A stretch of 64,000 nt of DNA from Hwanghaeella grinnelliae (GCF_004005845.1 NZ_SADE01000002.1:868421-932420); one strand, 5' to 3'. Shown: positions 1-9,135, counted from the stretch's first letter. Program-made: numbers and translations. The notes: generated by a model not told the origin, from the letters alone.

Positions 1-1
1 C

Positions 2-616
2 TTCATCTTTACTTGGCCGATCGGAAAGTTGTCCGACATCATGGATCGCCGCACGGTGATCATGATCGCGGCGGTGGCTGCGGTCGCAGCCGGGGCGTTT
101 GGCGCGTCCTTGGGTAATGACAACAAGTTGCTCGTCTTTATCGCGGTCGGGCTGGCGGGCGGCGTGACCTTTCCGATCTATTCGCTCTCGATCGCCTATA
201 CGAACGACTATCTCAGCCCCAAGCAAATGGTGGCCGCGAGCAGTGCGCTGGTCATGACGAACGGGTTGGGTGCGATGCTTGGCCCGAATATCGGGGCAGG
301 GGCGATGGAACTCTTCGGGCCTTCAGGATTCTACATCACCATCGCGGGGATCCATGTTGCCATGGCGGCTTTCGCCTTGTGGCGGATGACGCGACGGGCT
401 GCCCTGCCCGCCGAAGAACAAGGCACTTTCGTTGCCGTGCCACGCACATCGGCGATGGCGGCCACGATGAGCCCCGAATACGACCACCCGGAAGACGATC
501 TGGTCGAGGAAGAGCAGGATCTGGAACCGATGGACGATTTACCGGAACCGCCTGAAAGCGCCGAAGAAACCAGTCCGACAGAACACGAGGGTGGCATTAA
601 GGACGGCAAGCAATAG
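2..616 (+). CDS. MFS transporter, C-terminal part (5' end outside window)
   Basis: The frame is open from base 2, so the N-terminus lies outside the window. The first visible residues give a G-K-L-S-D-x-x-D-R-R loop, the cytoplasmic motif A of major facilitator permeases. About four hydrophobic segments follow (roughly codons 20-125), including a stretch ending N-D-Y-L and A-A-S-S-A-L-V-M-T-N-G, which resembles YcaD-type MFS proteins. The last 65 or so residues are a hydrophilic tail rich in Asp, Glu and Pro, which is unusual for the superfamily and probably cytoplasmic. The substrate cannot be inferred. The stop codon lies inside a strong hairpin (601-628). Confidence 0.85.
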   Translation, partial: FIFTWPIGKLSDIMDRRTVIMIAAVAAVAAGAFGASLGNDNKLLVFIAVGLAGGVTFPIYSLSIAYTNDYLSPKQMVAASSALVMTNGLGAMLGPNIGAGAMELFGPSGFYITIAGIHVAMAAFALWRMTRRAALPAEEQGTFVAVPRTSAMAATMSPEYDHPEDDLVEEEQDLEPMDDLPEPPESAEETSPTEHEGGIKDGKQ

Positions 617-640
617 CGCTTGCCGTCCCGGCCGTTTGTC
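601..640 (+). terminator. Hairpin terminator overlapping the MFS stop codon
   Basis: A perfect 11-bp stem (GGACGGCAAGC at 601-611 and GCTTGCCGTCC at 618-628) has a 6-nt loop that holds the TAG stop. Only a short T run follows, so it may be a weak or bidirectional terminator between this gene and the convergent small gene at 664-897. Confidence 0.6.
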
Positions 641-663
641 GCGTTACACCTTGAAGGCTGACC

Positions 664-897
664 CTAGGAGGGCGAGTGCCGTTCCTTACGGAACGCCTGT
701 CCGACCGTTGCAACCGCCCGATCGGCGGCTTTGCCGACAGAGCAGAAACCGGCGAACAGGACTTCGCGGATCGCTTTGGAGTGGAGACTTTTCCCACGCT
801 GCACATAGAATTCTATCTCGTCGATCGACGGATCGGGCGTGGTGGCGGTGTCGGGAATAATTTGCTCGGATAGGGGATATTTGGTGAACTCTGACAT
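664..897 (-). CDS. Small hypothetical protein, 77 aa
   Basis: A short gene on the minus strand with an excellent ribosome-binding site: AGGAGG lies 7 bases before the ATG at 897. The N-terminal 25 residues are polar and Pro/Thr/Asp rich. Residues 26-50 form a probable amphipathic helix (I-D-E-I-E-F-Y-V-Q-R-G-K-S-L-H-S-K-A-I-R) like that of several very short alphaproteobacterial proteins of unknown role. There is no signal peptide or membrane segment. I cannot assign a function. The strong start site is the main reason to believe it is a real gene. Confidence 0.6.
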   Translation of the reverse strand: MSEFTKYPLSEQIIPDTATTPDPSIDEIEFYVQRGKSLHSKAIREVLFAGFCSVGKAADRAVATVGQAFRKERHSPS

Positions 898-968
898 TGG
901 AAGACCTCCTTCTCATTCGAAGTCGCGTTAGCGTGTCTTCCTCCCAAAAGCGGCATTTTTACCAATAA

Positions 969-1034
969 TTTTGCACCGCACAAAAAATAATAAGCTTATT
1001 TCGCTGCCGGGGGCCAGCACTTTTTTGCACCGCA
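969..1034 (+). promoter_or_regulatory. Direct repeats flanking a palindrome upstream of the DksA-like gene
   Basis: The 12-mer TTTTGCACCGCA occurs at 969-980 and again at 1023-1034, exactly 54 bp apart. Between them lies the perfect palindrome AATAAGCTTATT (989-1000). The second copy ends 32 bp before the start of the zinc-finger gene. The layout suggests a regulator binding site or promoter control region for that gene; the regulator is unknown. Confidence 0.45.
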
Positions 1035-1066
1035 ACATAATTTTTCGCAGGGTGAGGTATTCAGTG

Positions 1067-1414
1067 ATGTCCGATGAAATAGATCCCGCAGAATTTGAAG
1101 CCGTCCTGCTTGCTAGACGGCACGAATTGTCGGCCTTGCGTGAACAGAGCGAGGGTGCGCGGGCTGTGGTAACGCTGGACCAGCAGTCGGTCGGGCGATT
1201 GAGTCGGATGGATGCGCTTCAAGGGCAAGCAATGGCCCAGGAACAGGATAGGCGGCGCGAATCCGAACTCGCCCGTGTTGACGCCGCGCTGCACCGAATC
1301 GAAACAGGTGATTTCGGCTACTGTATTTCCTGCGACGAACCGATCGCGGAAAAGCGACTTCGGCTTGACCCGGCGGTGCCGACCTGTGTGGATTGTGCTG
1401 GCGGCGCCGGTTAA
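1067..1414 (+). CDS. DksA/TraR-type C4 zinc-finger protein
   Basis: A protein of 115 residues. Residues 1-80 are mainly charged helix with a coiled-coil look. The C-terminus carries a four-cysteine zinc finger, F-G-Y-C-I-S-C-D-E-P-I then 16 residues then C-V-D-C, the signature of the DksA/TraR family. These proteins act through the secondary channel of RNA polymerase. It is shorter than E. coli DksA (151 aa), as in the YbiI/TraR-like branch, so it may be an accessory rather than the main ppGpp cofactor. The ATG at 1067 was chosen because GGGTGAGG precedes it; an upstream in-frame extension to 971 has no such site. Direct repeats lie just upstream. Confidence 0.85.
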   Translation: MSDEIDPAEFEAVLLARRHELSALREQSEGARAVVTLDQQSVGRLSRMDALQGQAMAQEQDRRRESELARVDAALHRIETGDFGYCISCDEPIAEKRLRLDPAVPTCVDCAGGAG

Positions 1415-1482
1415 AGCACAGTCAAAAATGCAATTCGGCGTGTTGGCCGCCTTCCTGTTCATTTCTACCGGTACCGCTTCCC

Positions 1483-2751
1483 ATGATTCGTTATTTCGGG
1501 TTCATTCGGACCAATGCGCGCCTGCTCGGCTTCGGGATGCTGCTGTGTTTGGCATCCAGTTTCGGGCAGACCTTCTTTATCTCGCTCTTTTCTGGGGAAA
1601 TCCGGGCGGAATTCGGGTTGAGCGACGGGGAGTTCGGCGCGGTCTATTCCATGGGAACGCTTGCCAGCGCCTTTCTTCTGCTGTGGACGGGACAATTGAT
1701 CGACCGGGTGGACCTGCGTGTCTACATCGTGGCGGTCTTCGCGGGCCTGGGGCTCGCGGCCGTTTTGATGAGCGTGGCGCAGTCGGTCGTCCTTCTTGTC
1801 TTCATCGTTTTCCTGCTGCGCCAATGCGGCCAGGGTCTTCCCGGGCACACGGCCATGACGGCAATGGGACGTTATTTCGATCAAGGCAGGGGCAAGGCGC
1901 TCAGCATTGCGGCGCTTGGCTATCCGGTCGGGGAGGCTTTGTTGCCGCTGGCCGTCGTGGCGGCGGTGGCGGTGACCGGTTGGCGGGAAAGCTGGGGCGG
2001 TATCGCGATTGTCCTGGCCCTTGTCATCGTGCCCTTGGCCCTACTGCTTCTCGGTGACCAGAAGGCCCGCCACGGGGCTTATATAGAGCGCATGGAAACG
2101 GCAGAGCGCGACGCGGCGGCGGGACGCACCGTGGCCGAGCGGTCCTGGACCCGCGCGGAAGTGATCCGCGACGCGCGCCTCTACCTTGTCCTGCCGGGGT
2201 TGCTGGCGCCCTCCTTCATCTTCACGGGCCTCTTCTTTCACCAGATCCTGATCATGGTCGATATTCAGGGCTGGTCGAAAACGGCATTGGCGGCATCATA
2301 TCCGGTCTATGCGGTGACCACGGTCGTGGCGTCGCTTCTGGCGGGGGTCGCCATTGACCGGTTTGGCGCGGCGCGCCTGCTGCCATGGTTCCTGTGGCCG
2401 CAGATGCTGGCCGTCGTGGTGCTGATTTCCGGCGCGGACCCGGTCCTGCTCATCCCGTATATGATGCTGACTGGCGCGGGAACAGGCATCACGCATACGC
2501 TGGTCAGTGCCTTCTGGCCCGAGGTTTACGGCAAGCGGCACCTGGGCGCGATCCGGGCCTTGGCCACGGCCTTGATGGTGTTTTCCAGCGCCGCCTCCCC
2601 GGTGGCCATGGGCGTGCTTTTCGATTTGGGATTCTCGCTTTCCGCCATCGGCGGAATGTTGATCGGCTATGCTGTGCTGGGCATAGCGCTTTGCACGATC
2701 GCGGCGCGTCTTTATCTTAACGACGGGCGGCCGGCCGTGACTGCCGCCTGA
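1483..2751 (+). CDS. MFS transporter, 12-TM
   Basis: A protein of 422 residues with about twelve hydrophobic segments in two six-helix halves. A Q-L-I-D-R-V-D-L-R loop after TM2 (near residue 70) is a variant motif A, and A-I-D-R-F-G-A appears at the matching place in the C-half. A hydrophilic central loop (about residues 190-225) separates the halves. The fold is of the monocarboxylate/oxalate-formate type, but no substrate can be named. The ATG at 1483 begins M-I-R-Y-F-G; the frame is open further upstream but only with low-complexity codons overlapping the previous gene. It lies 68 bp after the DksA-like gene and may be cotranscribed. Confidence 0.8.
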   Translation: MIRYFGFIRTNARLLGFGMLLCLASSFGQTFFISLFSGEIRAEFGLSDGEFGAVYSMGTLASAFLLLWTGQLIDRVDLRVYIVAVFAGLGLAAVLMSVAQSVVLLVFIVFLLRQCGQGLPGHTAMTAMGRYFDQGRGKALSIAALGYPVGEALLPLAVVAAVAVTGWRESWGGIAIVLALVIVPLALLLLGDQKARHGAYIERMETAERDAAAGRTVAERSWTRAEVIRDARLYLVLPGLLAPSFIFTGLFFHQILIMVDIQGWSKTALAASYPVYAVTTVVASLLAGVAIDRFGAARLLPWFLWPQMLAVVVLISGADPVLLIPYMMLTGAGTGITHTLVSAFWPEVYGKRHLGAIRALATALMVFSSAASPVAMGVLFDLGFSLSAIGGMLIGYAVLGIALCTIAARLYLNDGRPAVTAA

Positions 2752-2797
2752 TGGCCCGACGGCCACAGTTTCTGACCATATTTTTTAGGAGGCATCC

Positions 2798-3220
2798 GTG
2801 AATTACTGGCTGATGAAATCCGAACCCGGAACCTGGTCCTGGGACGATCAGGTGAAGAAAGGCAAGGAGGGCGAGGGCTGGGACGGTGTGCGGAACTACC
2901 AGGCCTCCAACAACATGAAGGCGATGAAAATCGGCGACCGGTGTTTCTTCTATCACTCGGTAAACGAAAAACAGATCGTCGGTATCGTCGAAGTGATTGA
3001 GGAATACCATCCCGATCCGACCGATGCGAAGGGGCGGTTCGGCATGGTCACCGTCATGGCGATTAAGCCGTTCGAAAAGCCGGTGACGCTGGGCGATATC
3101 AAGGCTGAGCCAAGGCTGGAAAACCTGTCCTTGATCAAACAATCCCGCCTGTCCGTCATGCCGATCGACCAGGCGTCCTGGAAACTGATCTGTGCGATGG
3201 GCGAGACTGACCCGTCTTAG
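2798..3220 (+). CDS. EVE domain-containing protein
   Basis: A protein of 140 residues that is nearly all one EVE domain, a PUA-like fold also found in human THYN1. The N-terminal Y-W-L-M-K-S-E-P block and the G-V-R-N-Y-Q-A and F-F-Y-H-S motifs are hallmarks. Family members are thought to recognise modified bases in nucleic acid. The length matches the family's stand-alone form. AGGAGG lies upstream of the start at 2798. It is 46 bp after the MFS gene, so the two may be cotranscribed. Confidence 0.9.
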   Translation: MNYWLMKSEPGTWSWDDQVKKGKEGEGWDGVRNYQASNNMKAMKIGDRCFFYHSVNEKQIVGIVEVIEEYHPDPTDAKGRFGMVTVMAIKPFEKPVTLGDIKAEPRLENLSLIKQSRLSVMPIDQASWKLICAMGETDPS

Positions 3221-3356
3221 CGGCGGGACGGCGTCGTTCTTTTCTCACGCGGGCGTGATTTGGTATCTGGAACGATTGTTCTAGATTGTTTGCCAATGAC
3301 AACGCATTGGGCGGACCGCAGATTTCCATGCTGCGGGCGCTATGAGAGGAGAATTC

Positions 3357-3920
3357 ATGTCTCAACAAGCAATCCTGTATCCGCGCCAGCAGGTCCCTGA
3401 TTTGTCGGTCCCCCTCGTCGGTGGGGGGCAATTCAATCTGGCGGAGGAGACGCCGGAGAACTTCACGATGGTGGTGTTCTACCGGGGGCTCCATTGTCCG
3501 ATCTGTGCCAACTATCTGGGTGACCTGCACAACCGGCTCGACGCGCTGACCGAAAAAGGCGTCAGCGTCATTGCGCTCAGTTCCGACACGGAAGAACGCG
3601 CAACAGAGGCCAAGGAAAAATGGAACCTTCCGAATCTTCGTATCGGCTATGGTTTTAGTCTCGATACGGCACGGGAATGGGGCCTCTTCATTTCAACCAG
3701 CCGGGGCAAGACCTCCGCCGGCGTGGTGGAACCGGACCTGTTCGCCGAACCCGCTCTCTATCTCGTTCGACCAAATGGCGAACTCTATTTCGGGACGGTC
3801 CAGACCATGCCTTTCGCGCGCCCCTCTTTCGCGGACATCTCGAAGGCCCTCGATTTTGTTATCGCCAACGATTATCCGGGCCGGGGCGAGGTGATCGATC
3901 ACGCGGCAGCGGCGGAATAA
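3357..3920 (+). CDS. Peroxiredoxin-like thioredoxin-fold protein (AhpC/TSA type)
   Basis: A protein of 187 residues with the AhpC/TSA fold. The motif V-F-Y-R-G-L-H-C-P-I-C-A-N-Y (near residues 44-57) places a C-x-x-C pair where peroxiredoxins keep the peroxidatic Cys, so this is the peroxiredoxin-like branch with a thioredoxin-type active site. It probably reduces peroxides or disulfides in the cytoplasm, as no signal peptide is present. An ATG at 3342 lies in frame, but its own codons form the AGAGGAG ribosome site for the ATG at 3357, so the latter is preferred. A terminator follows at 3965. Confidence 0.82.
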   Translation: MSQQAILYPRQQVPDLSVPLVGGGQFNLAEETPENFTMVVFYRGLHCPICANYLGDLHNRLDALTEKGVSVIALSSDTEERATEAKEKWNLPNLRIGYGFSLDTAREWGLFISTSRGKTSAGVVEPDLFAEPALYLVRPNGELYFGTVQTMPFARPSFADISKALDFVIANDYPGRGEVIDHAAAAE

Positions 3921-3964
3921 AGACCGATACATTCCACAGAGTTATAGAGTTTGACGACCGGAAT

Positions 3965-3992
3965 CCGGCCGCCTTGATCGGCGGCCGGTTTT
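3965..3992 (+). terminator. Rho-independent terminator
   Basis: The stem CCGGCCGCC/GGCGGCCGG (3965-3973 and 3980-3988) has a 6-nt loop and is followed by TTTT. It ends the peroxiredoxin-like transcript before the esterase gene. Confidence 0.75.
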
Positions 3993-4046
3993 CCATTTCC
4001 ACTGTTTGCTATTTTCCTGGGAAACGACGCGTGCCACACTTCGCGC

Positions 4047-5024
4047 ATGGCACGCGTAGACATTACATCCAGACTATCAGACCAGTTGAAGGACGCTTTG
4101 GCGGAGGAAGAGCGCATCGCCGCTTCCGTCGTTGCGGAGATCGGGGAAAAGCCGGCGGCGGATGACGTTGCCGGGCAGCGGCGGCTGTACAACGCCAACC
4201 GGGCCTTCTGGAACGAAGGCGGGCCGGCGATGGCCGATCGCGTGGACCTGACGATCGACGGCCCGGGCGGCGATTTACCGTTGCGGATTCATTATCCGTC
4301 GGACGAGCGTCCCCTGCCGGCTTTGATTTTTCTGCATGGCGGCGGCTGGGTGCTCGGCAATCTCGACACCCATGACCGGATCATGCGGCAATTGGCCGCC
4401 GATAGCGGTTTGGCGGTCGTGGGCGTCGATTACCGCCTCGCCCCGGAAGCGCCTTTTCCCTGCGCCAATGAAGACGCGGCGGTCGCCGTGCATTGGTTGG
4501 CCGAAAACGGCGCCAGTCTGGGATTGGACGTGGACCGGCTTGCGATCGGCGGGGATTCGGCCGGGGCGGCCTTGAGCCTCGGGACCTTGCACCACTTCAA
4601 GGACGAGCGACCAGGGCAGCTGAAAGCAGGGCTGCTGTATTATGGTGCGTTCGGCCTGAAGGATTCACGCAGCCGGCGCCTGTTCGGCGGCGCGGAGGAC
4701 GGATTGTCGGCGGAAAGCCTGGCTTTCTTCCGTGACTGTCTGATGGCGCCCGGCGCGGCGAAACCCGATTGGCGGCTAGACCTTTTGTCGCGGGACGTCA
4801 GCGGCTTGCCGCCCCTGTTCATCGGGCCGGTGGAATGCGATCCCCTGCGCGACGACAGCGACGCGTTGAGCGAGTTATGCGTCGATGCCGGTGTGCCGCA
4901 CGACTACCACCTTTTCAAAGGCGTGTTGCACGGTTTCCTGCATATGAGCCGGATGGTTGATACCTCCCGCGAGGCCCTTGCCATGGGGGGCGACTTCCTG
5001 CGCCGCCATGTCGCGCCCCTATAG
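4047..5024 (+). CDS. Alpha/beta hydrolase, hormone-sensitive-lipase (esterase) family
   Basis: A protein of 325 residues. It shows the HSL-family oxyanion-hole motif H-G-G-G-W (residues 97-101), the nucleophile elbow G-D-S-A-G (169-173, Ser171), a probable catalytic Asp in E-C-D-P-L and a His in V-L-H-G-F near residue 306. Such enzymes hydrolyse short acyl esters in the cytoplasm. The D-Y-R-L-A-P-E motif (128-134) is also typical. Its natural substrate is unknown. It stands alone between the terminator at 3965 and the acs leader. Confidence 0.87.
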   Translation: MARVDITSRLSDQLKDALAEEERIAASVVAEIGEKPAADDVAGQRRLYNANRAFWNEGGPAMADRVDLTIDGPGGDLPLRIHYPSDERPLPALIFLHGGGWVLGNLDTHDRIMRQLAADSGLAVVGVDYRLAPEAPFPCANEDAAVAVHWLAENGASLGLDVDRLAIGGDSAGAALSLGTLHHFKDERPGQLKAGLLYYGAFGLKDSRSRRLFGGAEDGLSAESLAFFRDCLMAPGAAKPDWRLDLLSRDVSGLPPLFIGPVECDPLRDDSDALSELCVDAGVPHDYHLFKGVLHGFLHMSRMVDTSREALAMGGDFLRRHVAPL

Positions 5025-5176
5025 GCTCATATCACCCGATTCAGGGGCTAGAAATCACTCATTTATACGAGGAAGCCGTTGAAATTGCCGCGGTGCGACA
5101 GCATCATGGTACTACGCCGCCAGTTCCGAGAGGCAGCCGGACAGTTGGGATGGCGTCATATGACACATGACGGAGT

Positions 5177-5195
5177 CCGCAGACGGAGTCTGCGG
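5177..5195 (+). promoter_or_regulatory. Leader hairpin upstream of acs
   Basis: A perfect 8-bp stem, CCGCAGAC/GTCTGCGG, with a 3-nt GGA loop lies 50 bp before the acs start. No T run follows, so it is not a simple terminator. It could be an operator or an mRNA structure. Confidence 0.3.
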
Positions 5196-5244
5196 GGGAA
5201 ATCCCGCGACCCGTATGCCAAATCAAAGAGCAGGAGGGGACAAT

Positions 5245-7191
5245 ATGTTCGAAGTACACACCTTCCCGGTGCCGGAAGACGCCAAAGAACGCGCGCTGGT
5301 CACCAAGGATCAATACCAGGAGTGGTACAAGAAGTCGGTTGAGGATCCGGAAGGTTTCTGGGCTGAACAGGGAAAGCGGCTCGACTGGATCAAGCCGTAT
5401 TCCAAGATCAAGAACGTGAATTTCATGGTGCCGGATGTCTCGATCAAGTGGTTCGAGGACGGCACGCTGAACGCCAGCGTCAACTGTATCGATCGCCATC
5501 TGGCTAAACGCGGCGATCAGGTTGCCATCATTTGGGAAGGCGACGAGCCGACCGACGACGCCAAGATCACCTATAACGAATTGGCCGATCATGTCGGCCG
5601 CCTTTCGAACGTGATGAAGGCTCAGGGCGTTAAGAAGGGCGACCGCGTTTGCATCTACATGCCGATGATCCCCGAAGCGGCTTATGCGATGCTTGCCTGC
5701 GCCCGGATCGGCGCGGTTCACTCGATCGTCTTTGGCGGTTTCTCGCCGGATAGCTTGGCCAACCGCATTCAGGACTCCGAATGCAAAATGGTCATTACGG
5801 CCGATGAAGGCGTGCGCGGCGGCCGCAAAATTCCGCTGAAGGTTAATACGGACAAGGCGCTCGAAACCTGTCCGTCGGTTACCAGCGTCGTTGTTGTGAA
5901 GCGCACCGGCGGCGATATCGAGTGGGTCGACGGCCGTGATATCTGGTACGAAGAAGCCACCGAAGCGGCGAGCCCCGATTGCCCGCCGGAAGAAATGAAT
6001 GCGGAAGATCCGCTTTTCATCCTCTATACCTCTGGCTCGACCGGCCAGCCGAAAGGCGTGCTGCACACCACCGGCGGCTACATGGTCTACGCGTCGATGA
6101 CGCACCAATACGTCTTCGACTATCACGACGGGGATATCTATTGGTGCACGGCGGATGTCGGCTGGGTCACCGGGCACAGCTATATCGTCTACGGGCCCTT
6201 GGCCAACGGGGCGACCACGCTGATGTTCGAAGGGGTTCCGAACTATCCGGATTCCTCGCGCTTCTGGCAGGTCTGCGACAAGCATCAGGTGAACACGTTC
6301 TATACCGCGCCGACCGCGATCCGCGCGTTAATGCGGGAAGGCAACGGGCCGGTGACCTCGACCAGCCGCAAATCCTTGCGCCTTTTGGGGTCTGTGGGTG
6401 AGCCGATCAATCCGGAAGCCTGGATGTGGTACCACGAAGTGGTCGGCGATAAACGCTGCCCCATCGTCGATACCTGGTGGCAGACGGAAACCGGCGGCAT
6501 CCTGATCACCCCGCTGCCCGGCGCCACGGACCTGAAGCCGGGTTCCGCGGCATTGCCCTTCTTCGGGGTTCAGCCCCAGATCGTCGACAATGAAGGCGAA
6601 CCGCTTGAAGGCGCGACGGAAGGCAACCTCTGCATCACCGAATCCTGGCCGGGCCAGATGCGGACGGTCTATGGCGATCACGAGCGTTTCATGCAGACCT
6701 ATTTCTCCACCTATAAGGGGAAATACTTCACTGGCGACGGCTGCCGCCGGGATGAAGACGGGTATTACTGGATCACCGGCCGCGTGGATGACGTCATCAA
6801 CGTCTCCGGCCACCGGATGGGCACGGCGGAAGTCGAAAGCGCGCTGGTCGCACATGACAAGGTAGCCGAAGCCGCGGTCGTTGGCGCGCCGCACGACATC
6901 AAGGGACAGGGCATCTATGCCTATGTTACCTTGAATGCCGGGGTTGAACCGACGGATGAGTTGAAGAAGGAACTGGTCCAGTGGGTCCGTAAGGAAATCG
7001 GACCCATCGCCAGCCCCGATTGGCTGCAGTGGTCGCCGGGCCTGCCGAAGACCCGTTCCGGCAAGATCATGCGCCGCATTCTGCGCAAGATCGCCGAGGA
7101 CGAGTTCGGCAATCTTGGCGATACCTCGACATTGGCCGATCCGGGCGTCGTCGACGACCTGATCGACAACCGTCAGAACCGCACGCACTAA
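5245..7191 (+). CDS. acs: Acetyl-coenzyme A synthetase
   Basis: A protein of 648 residues, the usual length for Acs. It makes acetyl-CoA from acetate, ATP and CoA through acetyl-AMP in the cytoplasm. Visible motifs include the P-loop-like [11 protein letters not shown] (about 260-270), the acetate-pocket W-W-Q-T-E-T-G segment, Y-x-T-G-D-G, and the C-terminal [11 protein letters not shown]. The Lys in the last motif (about residue 607) is the one acetylated by Pat-type enzymes in well-studied homologues. The ATG at 5245 follows GGAGGGGA; the frame runs further upstream without a better start. Isocitrate lyase at 37.6 kb provides the matching glyoxylate-shunt step. Confidence 0.97.
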   Translation: MFEVHTFPVPEDAKERALVTKDQYQEWYKKSVEDPEGFWAEQGKRLDWIKPYSKIKNVNFMVPDVSIKWFEDGTLNASVNCIDRHLAKRGDQVAIIWEGDEPTDDAKITYNELADHVGRLSNVMKAQGVKKGDRVCIYMPMIPEAAYAMLACARIGAVHSIVFGGFSPDSLANRIQDSECKMVITADEGVRGGRKIPLKVNTDKALETCPSVTSVVVVKRTGGDIEWVDGRDIWYEEATEAASPDCPPEEMNAEDPLFILYTSGSTGQPKGVLHTTGGYMVYASMTHQYVFDYHDGDIYWCTADVGWVTGHSYIVYGPLANGATTLMFEGVPNYPDSSRFWQVCDKHQVNTFYTAPTAIRALMREGNGPVTSTSRKSLRLLGSVGEPINPEAWMWYHEVVGDKRCPIVDTWWQTETGGILITPLPGATDLKPGSAALPFFGVQPQIVDNEGEPLEGATEGNLCITESWPGQMRTVYGDHERFMQTYFSTYKGKYFTGDGCRRDEDGYYWITGRVDDVINVSGHRMGTAEVESALVAHDKVAEAAVVGAPHDIKGQGIYAYVTLNAGVEPTDELKKELVQWVRKEIGPIASPDWLQWSPGLPKTRSGKIMRRILRKIAEDEFGNLGDTSTLADPGVVDDLIDNRQNRTH

Positions 7192-7216
7192 CTGCGCGGC
7201 AAATCAACGAAAACAC

Positions 7217-7249
7217 GGGCGGCGCTGTGTTGGCGCCGCCCTTCTTCTG
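7217..7249. terminator. Bidirectional terminator between acs and the peptidase gene
   Basis: The stem GGGCGGCGC/GCGCCGCCC (7217-7225 and 7233-7241) has a 7-nt loop. It is followed by TTCTTCT on the plus strand and by a TTTT-containing run on the minus strand, so it can serve both convergent genes. Confidence 0.75.
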
Positions 7250-7271
7250 TCTGCGTCTCAAGCGATCTGTA

Positions 7272-8018
7272 TCAAAGTTGAAAATGGATATGATCATCGT
7301 GACGGGCCGCATTGCAGCCTTGAAATCGAAACTTCGGGCCGTCCAAGCGAAGCCGCGCCAACAAATGCGGTTCGACGAAAATCTTTCCGATGCGAGGGTC
7401 CGAGGCCAGAGTTTGCAAAGCAAACCGTGTGCGCTTGGGTTCGATTTGCCAGTCCGGCCACACAGGCTGTAGCAAATCCAAGTCCCAGCGTAAATCCAGG
7501 TACCGGTCCGGGCAGTTTGTCGGTCCCTGTTCGAATGCGAAATAGCCGATCGGCGACCGTGTTCTGCCAGATAGATATCCGCCTTGTGCATTCCGGTAGT
7601 AGAAAGCGATATCAACTTTCCTACCATCATCGTGGGATAGATGGGGTAACAACGGAAACCCCGTAAGAAACGGAAAATTCGCGTCCAGAACGAGAGTCTT
7701 CGTCCCAGGATAGGTGTTATCGATTTCTGTAGCGAGATCTTGGAGTGCGGCCCGAATATCCGGATGAACATAGTTCCGGTTCATCACACAATAGAACCAT
7801 GATTGGACCGCCAGCGGACTGTCGGACATGCAACTTAGCGGAACTCGGCTGAAATGCGGCGCAACGAATGTGGCCATGACAGATAACAAGATATAGGCGC
7901 CGATGAAGACCGAAATGCGCCACTTGCAAGCAAGGGCGATTAACCAAGCGAAGCCGCCAAGCTGGGTGAGCATTGTCAGGACCACGAAAGCAATCGAATG
8001 CACACAAACTTTTTTCAT
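7272..8018 (-). CDS. Membrane-anchored LAS-family (M74/MepA-like) peptidase candidate
   Basis: A protein of 248 residues. Two hydrophobic helices (about 8-30 and 35-55) anchor it, and the rest is predicted to be periplasmic. The C-terminal part has H-D-D-G-R-K-V-D (His129 to Asp136, an H-x6-D motif), K-I-F-V-E-P-H and a terminal R-H-D-D-H-I-H-F (His243-x-His245). Together these match the zinc-ligand pattern of LAS peptidases such as the murein endopeptidase MepA. I infer a cell-wall peptidase, but overall similarity outside the motifs looks low. The ATG at 8018 is preferred over a TTG at 8048. It converges on acs. Confidence 0.6.
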   Translation of the reverse strand: MKKVCVHSIAFVVLTMLTQLGGFAWLIALACKWRISVFIGAYILLSVMATFVAPHFSRVPLSCMSDSPLAVQSWFYCVMNRNYVHPDIRAALQDLATEIDNTYPGTKTLVLDANFPFLTGFPLLPHLSHDDGRKVDIAFYYRNAQGGYLSGRTRSPIGYFAFEQGPTNCPDRYLDLRWDLDLLQPVWPDWQIEPKRTRFALQTLASDPRIGKIFVEPHLLARLRLDGPKFRFQGCNAARHDDHIHFQL

Positions 8019-8102
8019 CGAGCGATCCCACGGTTTTGGAGCGCTCAAATCAAATCATTCAACCCGGCATTCCACAAACTAATGCAGAGACGGTGGTTTA
8101 AA

Positions 8103-8930
8103 CTATGAGGACGTCCCCTCCAGCGCATAGACGCGGCGGCGCAGATCGGCGAGGAGTTGGTGACGGTCATCGAGGTTGGGCAGGTCGGTGGCGTGCACCG
8201 GTTCGCCGATGCGCACCGTGACGTCGCTGCCGATACGGCGGGCCAATTCATACATCAACAAAGCCTCGCGCCAGGCTTCGCCAATCCGGCTTGCCAGATG
8301 GAAGCGCCAGGAATTTTGACCTTCGAAATAGATCGGCAGAATGGTCGCGTTCGACCTTTGGACCATCGCCGAAACAAAGAGCTTCCAAGGCGCATCCGTC
8401 GCCGGGCCGAAAATCTTGTCTGCCGTGGAAACCCGACCAGCGGGAAAGATGATGACCACCCCGCCGTCGCGCAGGTGCTGAAGCGCAGCCTGCCGCGCGG
8501 CGACATTGCTGCGGAGTGCCGACGACGCCCCCTCAAATTGGATCGGCAATAAATAGGGTCGCAATTCCGGGGCGCGCTCGAATGTCGCGTGCGCCATCAG
8601 CTTGATGTCGGCGCGGCGTTGGCTGACCAGATGGCAGGCGCTTAAACCGTCGAGGACGCCGAAAGGGTGGTTGGACACGACGATCAACGGGCCTTCCGCA
8701 GGCATGGCGTCAAGTTGCCTCGCGTCGACATTCATGCCGACGCGAAGCCGGTCGATCGCCTCCTGCCAGAAGGGGCGGTCGCTGCCGCCTTGCAGACGAT
8801 ATTCGTCATAAAGGCGTTTCAACCGCCGCTGGCCCGAGATCTTTTCGATCACCCGAATCAGGGCACGGCGCAACATGGGGTCGCCGTCCGTGGCGTAGGA
8901 AATGGTCGGAATTTCGGTTACGTCGGTCAT
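8103..8930 (-). CDS. Lysophospholipid acyltransferase-like protein (PlsC fold)
   Basis: A protein of 275 residues. The motif V-V-S-N-H-P-F-G-V-L-D-G (near 85-96) is the H-x4-D active site in the variant found in acyltransferases linked to ornithine-lipid and hemolysin-type proteins. A later F-P-A-G-R-V-S-T block matches the substrate-binding motif that follows it in PlsC proteins. It probably transfers acyl chains to a lyso-lipid at the inner membrane. It lies upstream of the M74-like gene on the same strand, 85 bp away, so the two may be cotranscribed. Confidence 0.75.
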   Translation of the reverse strand: MTDVTEIPTISYATDGDPMLRRALIRVIEKISGQRRLKRLYDEYRLQGGSDRPFWQEAIDRLRVGMNVDARQLDAMPAEGPLIVVSNHPFGVLDGLSACHLVSQRRADIKLMAHATFERAPELRPYLLPIQFEGASSALRSNVAARQAALQHLRDGGVVIIFPAGRVSTADKIFGPATDAPWKLFVSAMVQRSNATILPIYFEGQNSWRFHLASRIGEAWREALLMYELARRIGSDVTVRIGEPVHATDLPNLDDRHQLLADLRRRVYALEGTSS

Positions 8931-9034
8931 CGTCGGCTGGTTCTCTGCGCGGCATTACTAACCGGCAGCAGTTACCAATTGCCCGTGACAGGCGGATGAC
9001 GATTCGGTGGCAATTCATGTAGGTGGAGCCAAGT

Positions 9035-9063
9035 GTCTTAAATTAATTGTTTATTAGTATAAT
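9035..9063 (+). promoter_or_regulatory. Candidate sigma70-type promoter
   Basis: A TATAAT hexamer at 9058-9063 lies in an AT-rich tract. GTCTTA at 9035-9040 is a weak -35 with 17-bp spacing. It would drive the small membrane-protein gene at 9136. Confidence 0.4.
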
Positions 9064-9135
9064 GATAGCTAGTTTCCCGGCCGCAGGGGTGCGTGGGGTT
9101 TTTTCATAGTAATTTAGCAAAAAGGGGCCGCCAGT

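Noticed and set aside
5104-6285. 393-codon minus-strand frame opposite acs
   Set aside because: Shadow of the acs codons; no start signal and no recognised motif.
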